Positions 13,355-21,786 are shown, counted from the stretch's first letter. The stretch is DNA of 21,786 nucleotides from DATFYM01 sp035315065 (GCA_035315065.1 DATFYM010000084.1:1-21786), one strand, 5' to 3'. Notes: generated by a model from the letters alone, not told the origin. A program made the numbers and translations.

Positions 13355-15307
13355 ATGACGGATGAGCGGTTCGATGCGCTTCTACAGGAGAAACGGACCT
13401 TCCCACCCTCGGAGGCGTTCTGGCGGCAAGCCAACGTCTCTGACCCGGCGATTTACGCGCGCGCGCGCGGGGACCTGGAAGCGTTCTGGGCCGAGGAGGC
13501 GAAGTTTCTCGACTGGTTCGAGCCCTGGACGAAAACCCTTGATTGGAATGTTCCGTGGGCCAAGTGGTTTGTGGGCGGCAAGCTGAACGTGGCCCATAAC
13601 TGCGTGGACCGGCACGCAGCTTCGTCGCGCCGCAACAAGGCGGCAATCATCTGGGAAGGCGAGCCAGGCGATTCGCGCGTGCTCACGTTCGGCATGCTGC
13701 ACTGCGAGGTGAACAAGTTCGCCAACGTCCTGAAGTCGCTGGGGGTGAGGAAAGGCGATCGGGTGGCGATCTATATGGGCATGGTGCCGGAGCTGGCCAT
13801 AGCCATGCTCGCTTGCGCCAAGATCGGCGCGCCCCACAGTATCGTCTTCGGGGGGTTTTCCGCGGAAGCGCTGCGCGAGCGCATCAACGACGCTCAGGCC
13901 AAAGTACTCGTGACCGGCGATGGCGCGTGGCGGCGCGGCCACATCGTCCCGCTCAAGGCCAGCGCCGACCAGGCGCTGCACGGCACGCCGACCATCGAGA
14001 AGGTGGTGGTGGTGGAGCGCATCGGTCCCAAGGCGGAGGCCGGGATGCACGCCGGCCGCGATTTCTGGTGGCATCACCTGATGGAGAACGCCAGTGATAA
14101 GTGCGAAGCGGAGCCGATGGACGCCGAGGACATGTTCTATATCCTCTACACCAGCGGCACCACCGGCAAGCCCAAGGGCATCGTGCACACGACGGGCGGC
14201 TACCTGGTGGGCACCTCGGCCACGCACCGCATGATTTTCGATATCAAAGAAAACGACGTCTATTGGTGCACGGCGGACATCGGCTGGGTCACCGGGCATT
14301 CCTACATCGTCTACGGACCGCTGGCCAACGGCTGCACCAGCCTGATGTACGAAGGCTCCCCCGACTACCCGGACCGCGGACGCTTTTGGCGGATCGTCGA
14401 GAAATACGGCGTCAATATCTTCTACACGGCGCCCACCGCCATCCGCACTTTTATGCGCTGGGGCACCGAGTGGCCTCAGAAGCACGACCTCTCATCGCTG
14501 CGATTGATCGGCACCGTGGGCGAGCCGATCAATCCCGAAGCCTGGATCTGGTACCACTTGAACATCGGGCACGAGCGGTGCCCGATCGTCGACACGTGGT
14601 GGCAGACCGAGACCGGAATGATCCTGATCTCGCCGCTGCCGGGCATCACTGCCACCAAGCCCGGCTCGGCTACCAAGCCGTTCCCCGGCGTCGCCGCCGA
14701 AGTGCTGGATGCTAACGGCCAGCAGGTGGGTCCGGGCGCCGGCGGGTATCTGGTGCTCACCCAGCCGTGGCCCGCCATGTTCCGCACCATTTACGGCGAC
14801 CCCGACCGCTACGTGCGCCAATACTGGTCCCGGTACGAGGGCAAGTACCTCACCGGCGACGGCGCCAAGGTGGATGAGGACGGCTACTTCTGGTTGCTCG
14901 GCCGTGTGGACGACGTGATGAACGTGGCCGGACATCGCATTTCGACCTATGAAGTCGAGAGCGCGCTGGTGGATCACGAGGCGGTGGCGGAGGCGGCGGT
15001 CATCGGCAAGACGCATGAAGTAAAAGGGCAGGGAATCGCCGCTTTTGTCACTTTGAAAGAAGACCGGGAGCCAAGCGATGCCTTAAAGGAAGAACTGAAG
15101 CAGCACGTGGCGCACAAGATCGGCCCCATCGCGCGCCCCGACGACATCTTCTTCACGGCGGAGTTGCCCAAGACCCGCAGCGCCAAAATCATGCGGCGCC
15201 TGCTGCGCGACATCGCGGAAGGCCGCGTGTTAGGCGACACTACCACGCTCGCCGATCCTGGTGTGGTGGCGAAGCTGAAGCATCAGTACGAGGACTCGGG
15301 CGAGTGA
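13355..15307 (+). CDS. acs: acetyl-CoA synthetase (AMP-forming)
   Basis: A 650-residue cytoplasmic enzyme making acetyl-CoA from acetate, ATP and CoA through an acetyl-AMP intermediate. The A3 motif YTSGTTGKPKG (265-275), VGEPINPEAW, DTWWQTETG (413-421, whose Trp pair shapes the small acetate pocket), YLTGDGAKVDEDGYFWLLGRVDD (499-520) and NVAGHRIS are all intact. The catalytic and acetylation-regulated lysine is K611 in PKTRSAKIMRR; most Acs proteins read SGK, so Ala610 is a mild variant. The length is that of classical Acs. The start is well supported: AAGGAGA 7 nt before the ATG. Being downstream of glcDEF in the same orientation suggests joint use of two-carbon acids. An N-terminal fragment or acyl-CoA synthetase of other specificity is unlikely given the Trp motif. 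Confidence 0.97.
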   Translation: MTDERFDALLQEKRTFPPSEAFWRQANVSDPAIYARARGDLEAFWAEEAKFLDWFEPWTKTLDWNVPWAKWFVGGKLNVAHNCVDRHAASSRRNKAAIIWEGEPGDSRVLTFGMLHCEVNKFANVLKSLGVRKGDRVAIYMGMVPELAIAMLACAKIGAPHSIVFGGFSAEALRERINDAQAKVLVTGDGAWRRGHIVPLKASADQALHGTPTIEKVVVVERIGPKAEAGMHAGRDFWWHHLMENASDKCEAEPMDAEDMFYILYTSGTTGKPKGIVHTTGGYLVGTSATHRMIFDIKENDVYWCTADIGWVTGHSYIVYGPLANGCTSLMYEGSPDYPDRGRFWRIVEKYGVNIFYTAPTAIRTFMRWGTEWPQKHDLSSLRLIGTVGEPINPEAWIWYHLNIGHERCPIVDTWWQTETGMILISPLPGITATKPGSATKPFPGVAAEVLDANGQQVGPGAGGYLVLTQPWPAMFRTIYGDPDRYVRQYWSRYEGKYLTGDGAKVDEDGYFWLLGRVDDVMNVAGHRISTYEVESALVDHEAVAEAAVIGKTHEVKGQGIAAFVTLKEDREPSDALKEELKQHVAHKIGPIARPDDIFFTAELPKTRSAKIMRRLLRDIAEGRVLGDTTTLADPGVVAKLKHQYEDSGE

Positions 15308-15345
15308 GTTGAGGATCAGCTAGGGATGTAGCTGGTCGCCCTGGT

Positions 15346-18300
15346 CTAGTTAGAGGGATAATTCACCTGCACGGTCACGATCTCGTAAGGATGAATTGGC
15401 ACTGTCACTCTGTCATCAACAATCGTCAACGCCGCCCCCTCCGGCTTTTCCATCAGGTTGGTGAGGGTGGCTCCGGTGGCACCCTTCGGCACGTGGATTT
15501 GGACGTCGCCTGATTTCCCGCCCCATTCATACACCCGGAAAATCAGCCCGTTATCGTCTTCAGCCTTCTTGAGGGCCGTCAGCACCACATTTTCGGGCTT
15601 CACGGAGACATACGCATGCTCTGCCGGCAGGCTGCCCGTGTGCGCTTCCACCTGCATCGCCTGGAGCTGGTAGTTGTATTCGTAGCCATGCCGCACCGTC
15701 AGCGCCTGCCTCCAGTCACCACCGTGCGGATACAGAGCGTAACGGAAGTGATGGTGTCCGCGGTCAGCCTCCGGATCGGGCCAGGTCGGCGAGCGCAGCA
15801 ACGAGATGCGCAGCACATTGTCCTTGTCGTCGTACCCGTACTTCGATTCATTCAAAAGGCTGAAGCCATGCTGTCCATCGCCCAAGTCGGCCCAGCGCAA
15901 CGCCGGCACTTCGAACTGCGCTTGTTCCCAGCCATTGTTGCGCGTCGTCGGCCGCTGAATGCTGCCATAAGGAACCTCGTAGGTTGCCTTGTCGCTCATC
16001 GCAGCGAGCGGAAACGCGGCTTTCAGGAGTACATGCGTCTCATGCCAGTCGATGTCATTCACCACATCCACTTGGTCCGCGCCCTCATCGAGCGTTATGT
16101 CCTGCACGAATTTCGAGCTCTGCCAGGTGCGCGTCACTCGAATGACCCCACGCAGCGGCCCTTTCCCGATCAGCTCCACCGAATCAGCGTTCTCAATCGG
16201 AGTGACGCGATCGAGCGTGCCTGGATCAATGTTCCACGCGTCGTAATCTTTCGGCAGATCCTTGAAAGTCTGTAACTGATTGCCGCAAGCGCCCGGCGCC
16301 AGCGTCTCGAAATTCGTCTTCTTGTCGTAGAGGCTGGTGATGCAGCCGGTTTGCTTGTCCACCGTGACCTTCAGGGCAGAGTTCTCAAGGGTCAGCCCGT
16401 CCGCCTTCAGATCGCTGGCAAAGGGCTTTGTACCGGGGACGACGTGCAGCACCTTGTAGCCCAGGGACGGCATGTTGCTAACCGCGACCAGCAGCCGATA
16501 GCTGTTGGTTTTCGCGTCGCTCTCGAGGACCTCCGACGGCAGCACGCGATTCGCTGCGTCCAGTACGGTCACGCCGCCCGCCGCGGGCGCCGGCATCTGC
16601 ACATTCACCGTTACCGTTCCCGAGCGCTCCCAGGCCAGAGGGTTGAAGACCAGCACGGGCACGCCGCCGGCAACCTGCGTGTTGACGCCTGCCGCCAGCG
16701 TCTTCAGCGCCTTTTGCGAAATCTCGTTCGTCGCCCAGCGCACCTGGTCATAATCCTGCTGAGCCTCCTTATAGATGATTCCGATTCCTGAGCCGGCCGC
16801 CAGGTCATGGAAATCATTGAAGGTGATTTTCTTCCATGCTTCCGTCAGTTCCTCGGCTGGATACGGCTTGCCTTCCAGCCACGCCAGAGATGCGTATTTC
16901 TCGGCATTCAGCGCCCATTCTTCGCTCTCGCGCATGTTGCGCTTGTGGTTGGCCTGCGTGGTCATCACGCCGCGGTGGTACTCGAAGTACATCTCGCTCT
17001 TCCACGTCGGAATCGCCACCTGGCCGTCTGGGGGCACCGCCGGAGCCTTGTATCCTTTGGCAATCGAGGCGTAATCCCACACCGGCGAATCCGCCGCCAG
17101 CTTGCTCTCGATCCCCGTGAAGTAGCTCTGCGCGGTCCCGAACTGCATCTTGGGCACAACCTTGTCCGGTTGCATCCAGTGCGTGCCCTCATCCAGAACC
17201 GCGCGTGTCGGCCCGCCGCCGTGGTCGCCGATACCATAAAGGTCCATCATTTCCGTCATGCCTGGAGCACGCTTTTGCGCTGTGGCCAGATCATCGGAGA
17301 GACGCACCGGATTCAGGTTGTCATTGGCATAATCATGCGGGAAATACGTCAGCACCTTGCTGCCGTCCGGTGACTGCCACCAGAAGAGCTTGAACGGAAG
17401 CTGGTTGGTGTCGTTCCACGTCATCTTCTGGGTTACGAAGTAATCGATGCCGGATTTCTTGTAGATCTGGGGTAATTGCCATGTGTACCCAAAGGAATCC
17501 GGGTTCCACCCAATCCGCACATCCACGCCGTAGGCTTTTTGGAACCAGCGCTTGCCCACCAGCAGTGACCGAACCTGAGACTCGCCGTCGGGCATGTTCA
17601 GGTCCGGTTCCACCCACATGCCACCCACAATTTCCCAGCGCCCATCCTTGATGCGCTGCTTGATCTCCTCGTTGATCTGGGGGTATTTCTCAGCCAGCCA
17701 GTCGTTGTATTGCGCTGCCGACTGGGTGAACGTGTAATCCGGATATTCATTCATCAATTGCAGCGCGGTGCTAAAGGTTCGTTTGACGGTGTCCACCGTC
17801 TCGGTCCACGGCCAGAGCCATGCCGCGTCGATGTGCGAGTTCCCGGTTAAGTGCGCTGTCGTTTGCTGCAGCATCGGCTTCAGGCCTTCGATCGTTGCCT
17901 GAGCCTGCTTCAACGACGCATCAATTTTCGCCTGATCCTTCGCGTCCAGTGCTGCCAGATCGACTGCGCCAATGGCCTTCTCCAGAGTCGCCGTGTCCGC
18001 TGCCACATCCTTGGAGAAACCAGGAATCAGCAGCGCCGTCGATAGGATCTCCAACCTTAGGTCCTCCGGATTCGGTCGGTTCTCGGCGAAATCGATCTTC
18101 AGATCGGTTCCGGCAAATGTCTTCTTGTCCACCGTGTGCAGCAGCTTGACGGCCACCAGCACCTTGGCGCCGGGCTTCGCCTTGTCGAAGAGAACGATCG
18201 GTTCCAGGTCATCGCCCATCGCCACGCGCCGCCCGTTGAAATAGATGATCTCCGGCATCGGGCCATTGGCGTCGGCAGAGAAGCTAAACCATATCCGGGC

Positions 18301-18687
18301 GTCAGTCAGATCGTACCCGTCCAGACTTTGCGGGACTTCGATCCACCGCCGGAACCACACCGCGTCCTGCGGTGCTTCCATGCGCGGCTTCACCGCCTGC
18401 CACGATGAGTCGTCCAGATCCGGCGATTCTCCATGCGCCAGATCGCCTGCGTGAAACCGCCATTCTTCCGCCGAAAGCCGGTTGAGCCTGGTGAGGCGCT
18501 CAACGACCGCATGCGAAGGGCCGCTGAGAGACTTGACGATCTCCGCCGCCTGTGCCGCTGTCTGCGCCTTTGCCTGCACGCCTTCGAACACGCCAATGAT
18601 TGGCAAGGACACCGCCATGGTCACCATAATGATATTCAAAGCACGCTTCCCGACACTGAGAACTCGCTTGCTTGTCAAAGCTTTCAT
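15346..18687 (-). CDS. secreted GH38 alpha-mannosidase
   Basis: A 1113-residue glycoside hydrolase that would trim alpha-mannosides in the periplasm or outside the cell. The N-terminal signal anchor (basic MKALTSKRVLSVGKR, hydrophobic core to residue ~35, VQAKA cleavage near 41) precedes a galactose-binding-like beta domain (about 75-205, DDSSWQAVKPRMEAP... FRRWIEVP). The GH38 catalytic domain follows: GNSHIDAAWLWPW with zinc ligands H285 and D287, the nucleophile D397 in WNPDSFGY, and the fourth zinc ligand in FNDFHDLAAGSGI. The middle three-helix segment and the large C-terminal beta domain (KVTVDKQTGCITSLYDK... GPLRGVIRVTRTW... HHHFRYALYPH) complete the family layout. The start at 18687 is an ATG with GGGGGA 7 nt upstream; a TTG nine codons earlier is less likely. 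It converges on acs with a 38-bp gap containing a CAGCTA/TAGCTG hairpin at 15317-15334. Confidence 0.94.
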   Translation of the reverse strand: MKALTSKRVLSVGKRALNIIMVTMAVSLPIIGVFEGVQAKAQTAAQAAEIVKSLSGPSHAVVERLTRLNRLSAEEWRFHAGDLAHGESPDLDDSSWQAVKPRMEAPQDAVWFRRWIEVPQSLDGYDLTDARIWFSFSADANGPMPEIIYFNGRRVAMGDDLEPIVLFDKAKPGAKVLVAVKLLHTVDKKTFAGTDLKIDFAENRPNPEDLRLEILSTALLIPGFSKDVAADTATLEKAIGAVDLAALDAKDQAKIDASLKQAQATIEGLKPMLQQTTAHLTGNSHIDAAWLWPWTETVDTVKRTFSTALQLMNEYPDYTFTQSAAQYNDWLAEKYPQINEEIKQRIKDGRWEIVGGMWVEPDLNMPDGESQVRSLLVGKRWFQKAYGVDVRIGWNPDSFGYTWQLPQIYKKSGIDYFVTQKMTWNDTNQLPFKLFWWQSPDGSKVLTYFPHDYANDNLNPVRLSDDLATAQKRAPGMTEMMDLYGIGDHGGGPTRAVLDEGTHWMQPDKVVPKMQFGTAQSYFTGIESKLAADSPVWDYASIAKGYKAPAVPPDGQVAIPTWKSEMYFEYHRGVMTTQANHKRNMRESEEWALNAEKYASLAWLEGKPYPAEELTEAWKKITFNDFHDLAAGSGIGIIYKEAQQDYDQVRWATNEISQKALKTLAAGVNTQVAGGVPVLVFNPLAWERSGTVTVNVQMPAPAAGGVTVLDAANRVLPSEVLESDAKTNSYRLLVAVSNMPSLGYKVLHVVPGTKPFASDLKADGLTLENSALKVTVDKQTGCITSLYDKKTNFETLAPGACGNQLQTFKDLPKDYDAWNIDPGTLDRVTPIENADSVELIGKGPLRGVIRVTRTWQSSKFVQDITLDEGADQVDVVNDIDWHETHVLLKAAFPLAAMSDKATYEVPYGSIQRPTTRNNGWEQAQFEVPALRWADLGDGQHGFSLLNESKYGYDDKDNVLRISLLRSPTWPDPEADRGHHHFRYALYPHGGDWRQALTVRHGYEYNYQLQAMQVEAHTGSLPAEHAYVSVKPENVVLTALKKAEDDNGLIFRVYEWGGKSGDVQIHVPKGATGATLTNLMEKPEGAALTIVDDRVTVPIHPYEIVTVQVNYPSN

Positions 18688-18810
18688 TCGAGGGTCCCCC
18701 GCCTTCTCGCCCAAGCCGCTACGATCTGAGATTATGTCATCATTTCTTCTCTTCTGCTCTTCCGCTCTCAGTCGGATGGTAAGGATTGCCAGGTGGTGAT
18801 GGGCTTCCAG

Positions 18811-19092
18811 TCATGGATCCCTCCCGTCATTCGTGATATCCACGATGTTGGGCGCCGAGACGCCCGTCTGAATGTAGCCCTCGCCCTTCTGGTTGCGCCA
18901 CTGACCGAGCCCCACGAGTTGTCGGGGATTGGGATACGGCAAGGGGCGAATAATCACCGCATTCACCAAGCTGAAGATGGTCGTGTTGGCGCCAATCCCC
19001 AGCGCCAAGGTGAGGACGGCCACTGCCGTGAAACCCGGGTTCTTTGCCAGCACCCGAGCGCCGTAACGCAGGTCGTGCCACAAGTTTCCCAT
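18811..19092 (-). pseudogene. truncated FtsX/MacB-type permease (ADOP) N-terminal remnant
   Basis: 93 residues beginning MGNLWHDLRYGARVLAKNPG, then FTAVAVLTLALGIGANTTIF and FSLVNAVIIRPLPYPNPRQL. This is the unmistakable N-terminus of the roughly 800-residue 'acidobacterial duplicated orphan permease' ABC-type permeases: amphipathic start, first transmembrane helix, RPLPYP motif. The frame stops at NDGRDP just where the first periplasmic domain should begin, and the following minus-strand sequence does not continue the family in any frame I could read. It is therefore a broken remnant, probably not functional, although the short product would still contain one membrane helix. The break point is ~120 bp upstream of the mannosidase start, which suggests a deletion or rearrangement joined the two. 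Confidence 0.85.
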
Positions 19093-19310
19093 AGTTGCAC
19101 CCCAACCCGTCATTGGAATAACACTATGACGCTCCAAACGGCGCTGGGGTTAACTCGAAATCGGCCACCAAAATCCCGGTTCTCTGCCAGATTCTGCCAC
19201 GTTTTTGCCAGAAAATGGCTGAATTTGGCGCGATTGTGCGCAAAAACGAGGCTTCAAGACGGGCTGGTCTTCAAATAAGCCTCTGAGCCCTGGCGGAAAC
19301 AGGGTTGGCA

Positions 19311-19836
19311 AGTCCTTTAGATTCAGCAACCCTTCTCGCTTCTTTCTCAGCGAATTCGCCGACAACCCTCGCATAATCAACAGATCGGCCTCACCGCGTT
19401 TCGGTCGTCCCACAAGACCTGAAGAGCGCGCCCGCGAGTTCGACAAAAAGCCGGCCAGGAAGTCCTTTAGATTCAGCGCTCTCTCTCGCACTTTCCTCAG
19501 CAAATTCACCATCAACCCTTGCGCAATCAACAGATCGGCGCGCCACATCTCACTGCTCCGGCAAAGCGCGAAAGGGCCTCCGACCGCTCGATGGAGTCCA
19601 GGCTGGGAAGTCCTTTAGATTCAGCAGGACCTCTCGCGCTTTTCTCAGCAAATTCACCAGCAACCCTCGCGTAATCAATAGATCGGCTACACCACATCTC
19701 GCTGGCCGGCAAAGCGCGAAAGGGTCTCCGACCCGCTCGATGCAGTCCCGGTTAGCAAGTCCTTTAGATTGAGCAAGCCTTCGCACGTTCTCCTGGACAA
19801 ACCTGCCAGCAAGCACTGCGAAATCAATAGATTACC
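19311..19836. repeat. 149-bp tandem repeat, four diverged copies
   Basis: The anchor AGTCCTTTAG recurs at 19311, 19461, 19609 and 19758 (spacings 150, 148, 149). After each anchor about 75 bp are conserved, ending in AATCAA(C/T)AGAT(C/T)GG or a close variant. The following ~75 bp are shared between copies 2 and 3 (a CCGGCAAAGCGCGAAAGG block) but differ in copy 1. Because the spacings are not all multiples of three, the minus-strand translation (LNLKDL / AESKGL in staggered frames) is a by-product of DNA repetition rather than a protein repeat. No function recognised. Confidence 0.85.
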
Positions 19837-19893
19837 CATCGCCATGATTCGGTTCCTCAGCCCCTTCACGGGCGAACGGTAGCCCAAGGCGTG

Positions 19894-20042
19894 AGAAGGT
19901 GTGAAATAATTGCGAAGGAGCTTCCAACACAGAGACACAGAGGCACGGAGAAGAATGACAAGTGTCTGGGAATAGATGACATCTCATGCGATCTTCTCAC
20001 TCTTTCTCTGTCGCTCTGTGCCTCTGTGTTTAATTCTTTCAC
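19894..20042. repeat. octad hairpin element, copy F
   Basis: The arms are 8-bp words CAGAGACA/CAGAGGCA on the left (about 19928-19952) and TCTGTGCC/TCTGTGTT types on the right (about 20003-20030), around a loop with GATGACATCTCATG. The outer end is GAAGGTGTGAAATAATT. It is almost the exact reverse complement of the element at 20488-20639. Confidence 0.88.
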
Positions 20043-20230
20043 GTCTTCTGAGCCTTGGGTGATGGACCCCACCCGGCTTCGTCGCTCTTCCCTACGGCTT
20101 CGGAAGAAGTGATCTCCGATTACAGCTTGACACGCCCCCTGGGACTTGACACGATTTAAATAAACCGATTCCCAAAACCCCTCGTTATCTGCCCTTATCG
20201 GCCCCTTTCCTGCCGGTTCGCTGCACACTT

Positions 20231-20280
20231 TTGGTCGAAATTGGTAAAATTTGGTAAAATTTGGTAAGACTTGGTAGGCC
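20231..20280. repeat. 10-bp phased TTGGT repeat, five copies
   Basis: TTGGT recurs every 10 bp at 20231, 20241, 20251, 20261 and 20271, with variable A-rich second halves (CGAAA, AAAAT, AAAAT, AAGAC, AGGCC). It lies between the two inverted octad elements in a gene-free region. Confidence 0.85.
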
Positions 20281-20487
20281 CAAAAACGCCCGAAAACGGA
20301 CACTCGTTCCAATAACTCATTTGTTTGCAATACAGGTTTCGTGGCAAGGTGGCGCGAGGGTGGGGGAAATTGGCACTTAACGGCCCCTATTGATTTTCTC
20401 GATTTTACCATAAGTGTATCCATGAAGCGGTTCACAAGCTGAGTCCCTCCAAATCGATGGCGGTCGTCCCCGGCACCCCAGGAAGCT

Positions 20488-20639
20488 GTGAAAGGTTTAA
20501 ACACAGAGGCGCAGAGACACAGAGAAAGAGTGAGAAGATTACATGAGATGTCATTTATTTCCAGACGCTTCGTCATTTTTCTCCGCGCCTCTGTGTCTCT
20601 GTGTTGGAAGCTCCTTAGCACAATTATTTCACACCTTCT
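20488..20639. repeat. octad hairpin element, copy S (inverted relative to copy F)
   Basis: It matches the reverse complement of copy F over its full length with scattered differences, including the inner GAGATGTCAT loop and the outer AATTATTTCACACCTTCT end. The pair bounds 445 bp without genes, giving a 746-bp region with near-perfect inverted ends. Confidence 0.88.
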
Positions 20640-20987
20640 TTGCGGTGGGCTGGAATTGGTTTCCCGATCTCCGTTCTCTGGTCCTTGGTCTCCGGCGACT
20701 CGACGCTGGTGGTTTTCCGCCGTCGCTGCGGCGGTTTCACTTTCGATTCCAATCATAAGTCTCTGTCTCCTTGTTTCCAGAAACCATAGCCAGTATACCA
20801 TGAGTAAAGGTCAATCCACTAGGCCAGACCTCGCCACAGAAGCAGGGCGTCACCTCTTTCAAAGAAGCTCATTTGCGAGGGGGATCGGATTGCTTCCGGG
20901 TGCCTGATGGCTCGGGCTGAATCAGTAATCGCCCACAGCTCCATCGGTAAACACTTGCCGACATAACCGGCCAATCTCTGCCCATTC
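20640..20987. other. gene-free stretch downstream of the recombinase
   Basis: No convincing gene. A minus-strand frame ending near 20819 (GYVGKCLPMELWAITDSARA and onward) overlaps the recombinase end in another frame and was not recognised. A CCGCCG/CGGCGG hairpin near 20730 lacks a T-run. Confidence 0.4.
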
Positions 20988-21786
20988 TCAGGGTGTGCCG
21001 AGTTTGCGCGCCTCGGCGGCGATCTTGGTGAGGCGGTTGGAGAGCCGGTCGAGACAACGGCGTGCAGCTCCGATCGGCAATGTCCGCCGGAACATCTCCA
21101 GCGCATGTTGAGCGGCCTGCACGGAATCAACGACCCCGTCGAGGCCCGTTCGGGTGAAGGCGAAAGAGGTTTTCGGCTGAGGAACCAGATGCCGAGGTTT
21201 GGAACGAGCCTGTTGGAATTCTCGCTGGAGACCATTCAACGCTACCTCGACGTAGAGGATCGTCATCTCGGGAGAAGTATGGCCGAGTATTTTCATCAGA
21301 GCGGGGAAACTGACCCCGGCGCGAAGCATCTCGGTGGCAAAAGTGTGCCTCAACTGGTGCGGGACGATGCGGGTGGAGAGGCCCAAGGAATAACAGACTT
21401 GGTGCAGGTAATCGCGCAGTTGACTAACGAGAGCTTGCCTGGAGCTGGGACGGGCCAGGAGCCGGCCATCGGGAGGCAGCGGATCGAGGGAGCGAAAGAA
21501 GCGTAAGCGTTGGATGAGCGTCACCACCCACGAATCCACCGGCACCATCCGCTCCGTCTTGAGTTTGCCGAGCGGCACGTGAATCGCCCATTGATCGGGG
21601 CCGGTGGAGTGGAGGCAATCGAAGGACAAGTCGACGCACTCCCCGATGCGCATGCCGGTGTGGCGGATCAGCAGAAAGGCATTACCCCCCAGATCGTTGC
21701 GGTGGACGAACTCCTGCTGCAGGAGCTGATCCTGCTCGGCGGGGAGCGGGCGTGGGAGCCTTTGCGGGGGGTGGGGAATGTCCTGG
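20988..21786 (-). CDS. tyrosine recombinase/integrase, C-terminal part
   Basis: The gene enters from the right edge; 265 residues are visible, ending at a TGA at 20988-20990. All catalytic elements of a tyrosine site-specific recombinase are present (numbering from the first visible residue): R46 in TGMRIGECVDL, the beta-hairpin lysine in LGKLKTERMVPV (K74 or K76), H143-x-x-R146 in HQLRHTFATEML, H169 in LMKILGHTSPEMT, and the nucleophile Y178 in ILYVEV. The core-binding N-terminal domain is outside the window. An oddity: 87 residues follow the nucleophile, whereas XerC/D-type enzymes usually have about 10-25; this basic, helical-looking tail (CLDRLSNRLTKIAAEARK) may be a protein-interaction extension. 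The enzyme looks active. Together with the repeat clusters to its left it marks a mobile or recombination-prone segment. Confidence 0.9.
   Translation of the reverse strand, partial: QDIPHPPQRLPRPLPAEQDQLLQQEFVHRNDLGGNAFLLIRHTGMRIGECVDLSFDCLHSTGPDQWAIHVPLGKLKTERMVPVDSWVVTLIQRLRFFRSLDPLPPDGRLLARPSSRQALVSQLRDYLHQVCYSLGLSTRIVPHQLRHTFATEMLRAGVSFPALMKILGHTSPEMTILYVEVALNGLQREFQQARSKPRHLVPQPKTSFAFTRTGLDGVVDSVQAAQHALEMFRRTLPIGAARRCLDRLSNRLTKIAAEARKLGTP

Noticed and set aside
19311..19836. Integron cassette (attC) array or leucine-rich protein repeat
   Set aside because: No GTTRRRY/RYYYAAC boxes seen, and spacings of 148-150 bp shift the reading frame between copies.
20126..20160. Promoter suggested by two TTGACA boxes
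   Set aside because: Neither box has an acceptable -10 element at 16-18 bp and no gene follows.
19866..20801. 311-codon minus-strand open frame
   Set aside because: Runs through both octad hairpins and the decamer repeat; the protein is a mosaic of repeat translations such as LCLCASVF.

Overview
The window looks like a chromosomal stretch of a GC-rich soil-type bacterium, most likely an Acidobacteriota. The best pointers are a truncated FtsX/MacB-type permease of the 'acidobacterial duplicated orphan permease' kind, a small secreted beta-rich protein of a type I associate with that phylum, a periplasmic GH38 alpha-mannosidase, and gaps packed with short-word repeats. This assignment is inference. 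No rRNA, tRNA or CRISPR array was recognised.

Layout. Positions 1-171 hold the start of a DedA/VTT membrane protein (minus strand, cut by the window edge). Positions 172-1398 carry no convincing gene: a ~250-bp inverted-repeat element, a low-GC stretch, and a ~77-bp sequence present twice. Next come a GNAT acyltransferase and an OSBS/NSAR-type enolase-superfamily enzyme, a pair whose juxtaposition suggests N-succinylamino-acid racemisation as well as, or instead of, menaquinone synthesis. They are followed by an internally duplicated membrane protein and an isopropylmalate/isocitrate-type dehydrogenase (all plus strand). A rhomboid protease and a small secreted protein lie on the minus strand, separated by a clear intrinsic terminator.

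Positions 7841-15307 form the metabolic core: a near-consensus sigma70-type promoter, a leader made of three 73-bp hairpin repeats, glcD, glcE and glcF (glycolate oxidase), a small MGMT-like protein without the acceptor cysteine, and acetyl-CoA synthetase. GlcDEF would oxidise glycolate to glyoxylate, and Acs would activate acetate to acetyl-CoA, so the cluster fits C2-acid scavenging. The convergent gene is the large secreted alpha-mannosidase, preceded by the ADOP fragment. The last 2.7 kb are mobile-looking: a 149-bp tandem repeat in four copies, two inverted copies of a ~150-bp hairpin element, a 10-bp phased repeat, and a tyrosine recombinase with an intact catalytic set running off the right edge.

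The most unusual feature is the intergenic repeat system. At least five gaps contain tracts built from 7-bp words, usually as two complementary arms forming a long imperfect hairpin, and each gap uses a different word. A related 8-bp-word family occurs three times. These tracts supply the stop codon of the GNAT gene and of glcF, encode the last residues of GlcF and of the MGMT-like protein, and occupy the usual ribosome-binding position of the OSBS/NSAR gene. They resemble in principle the heptanucleotide STRR repeats known from cyanobacteria.
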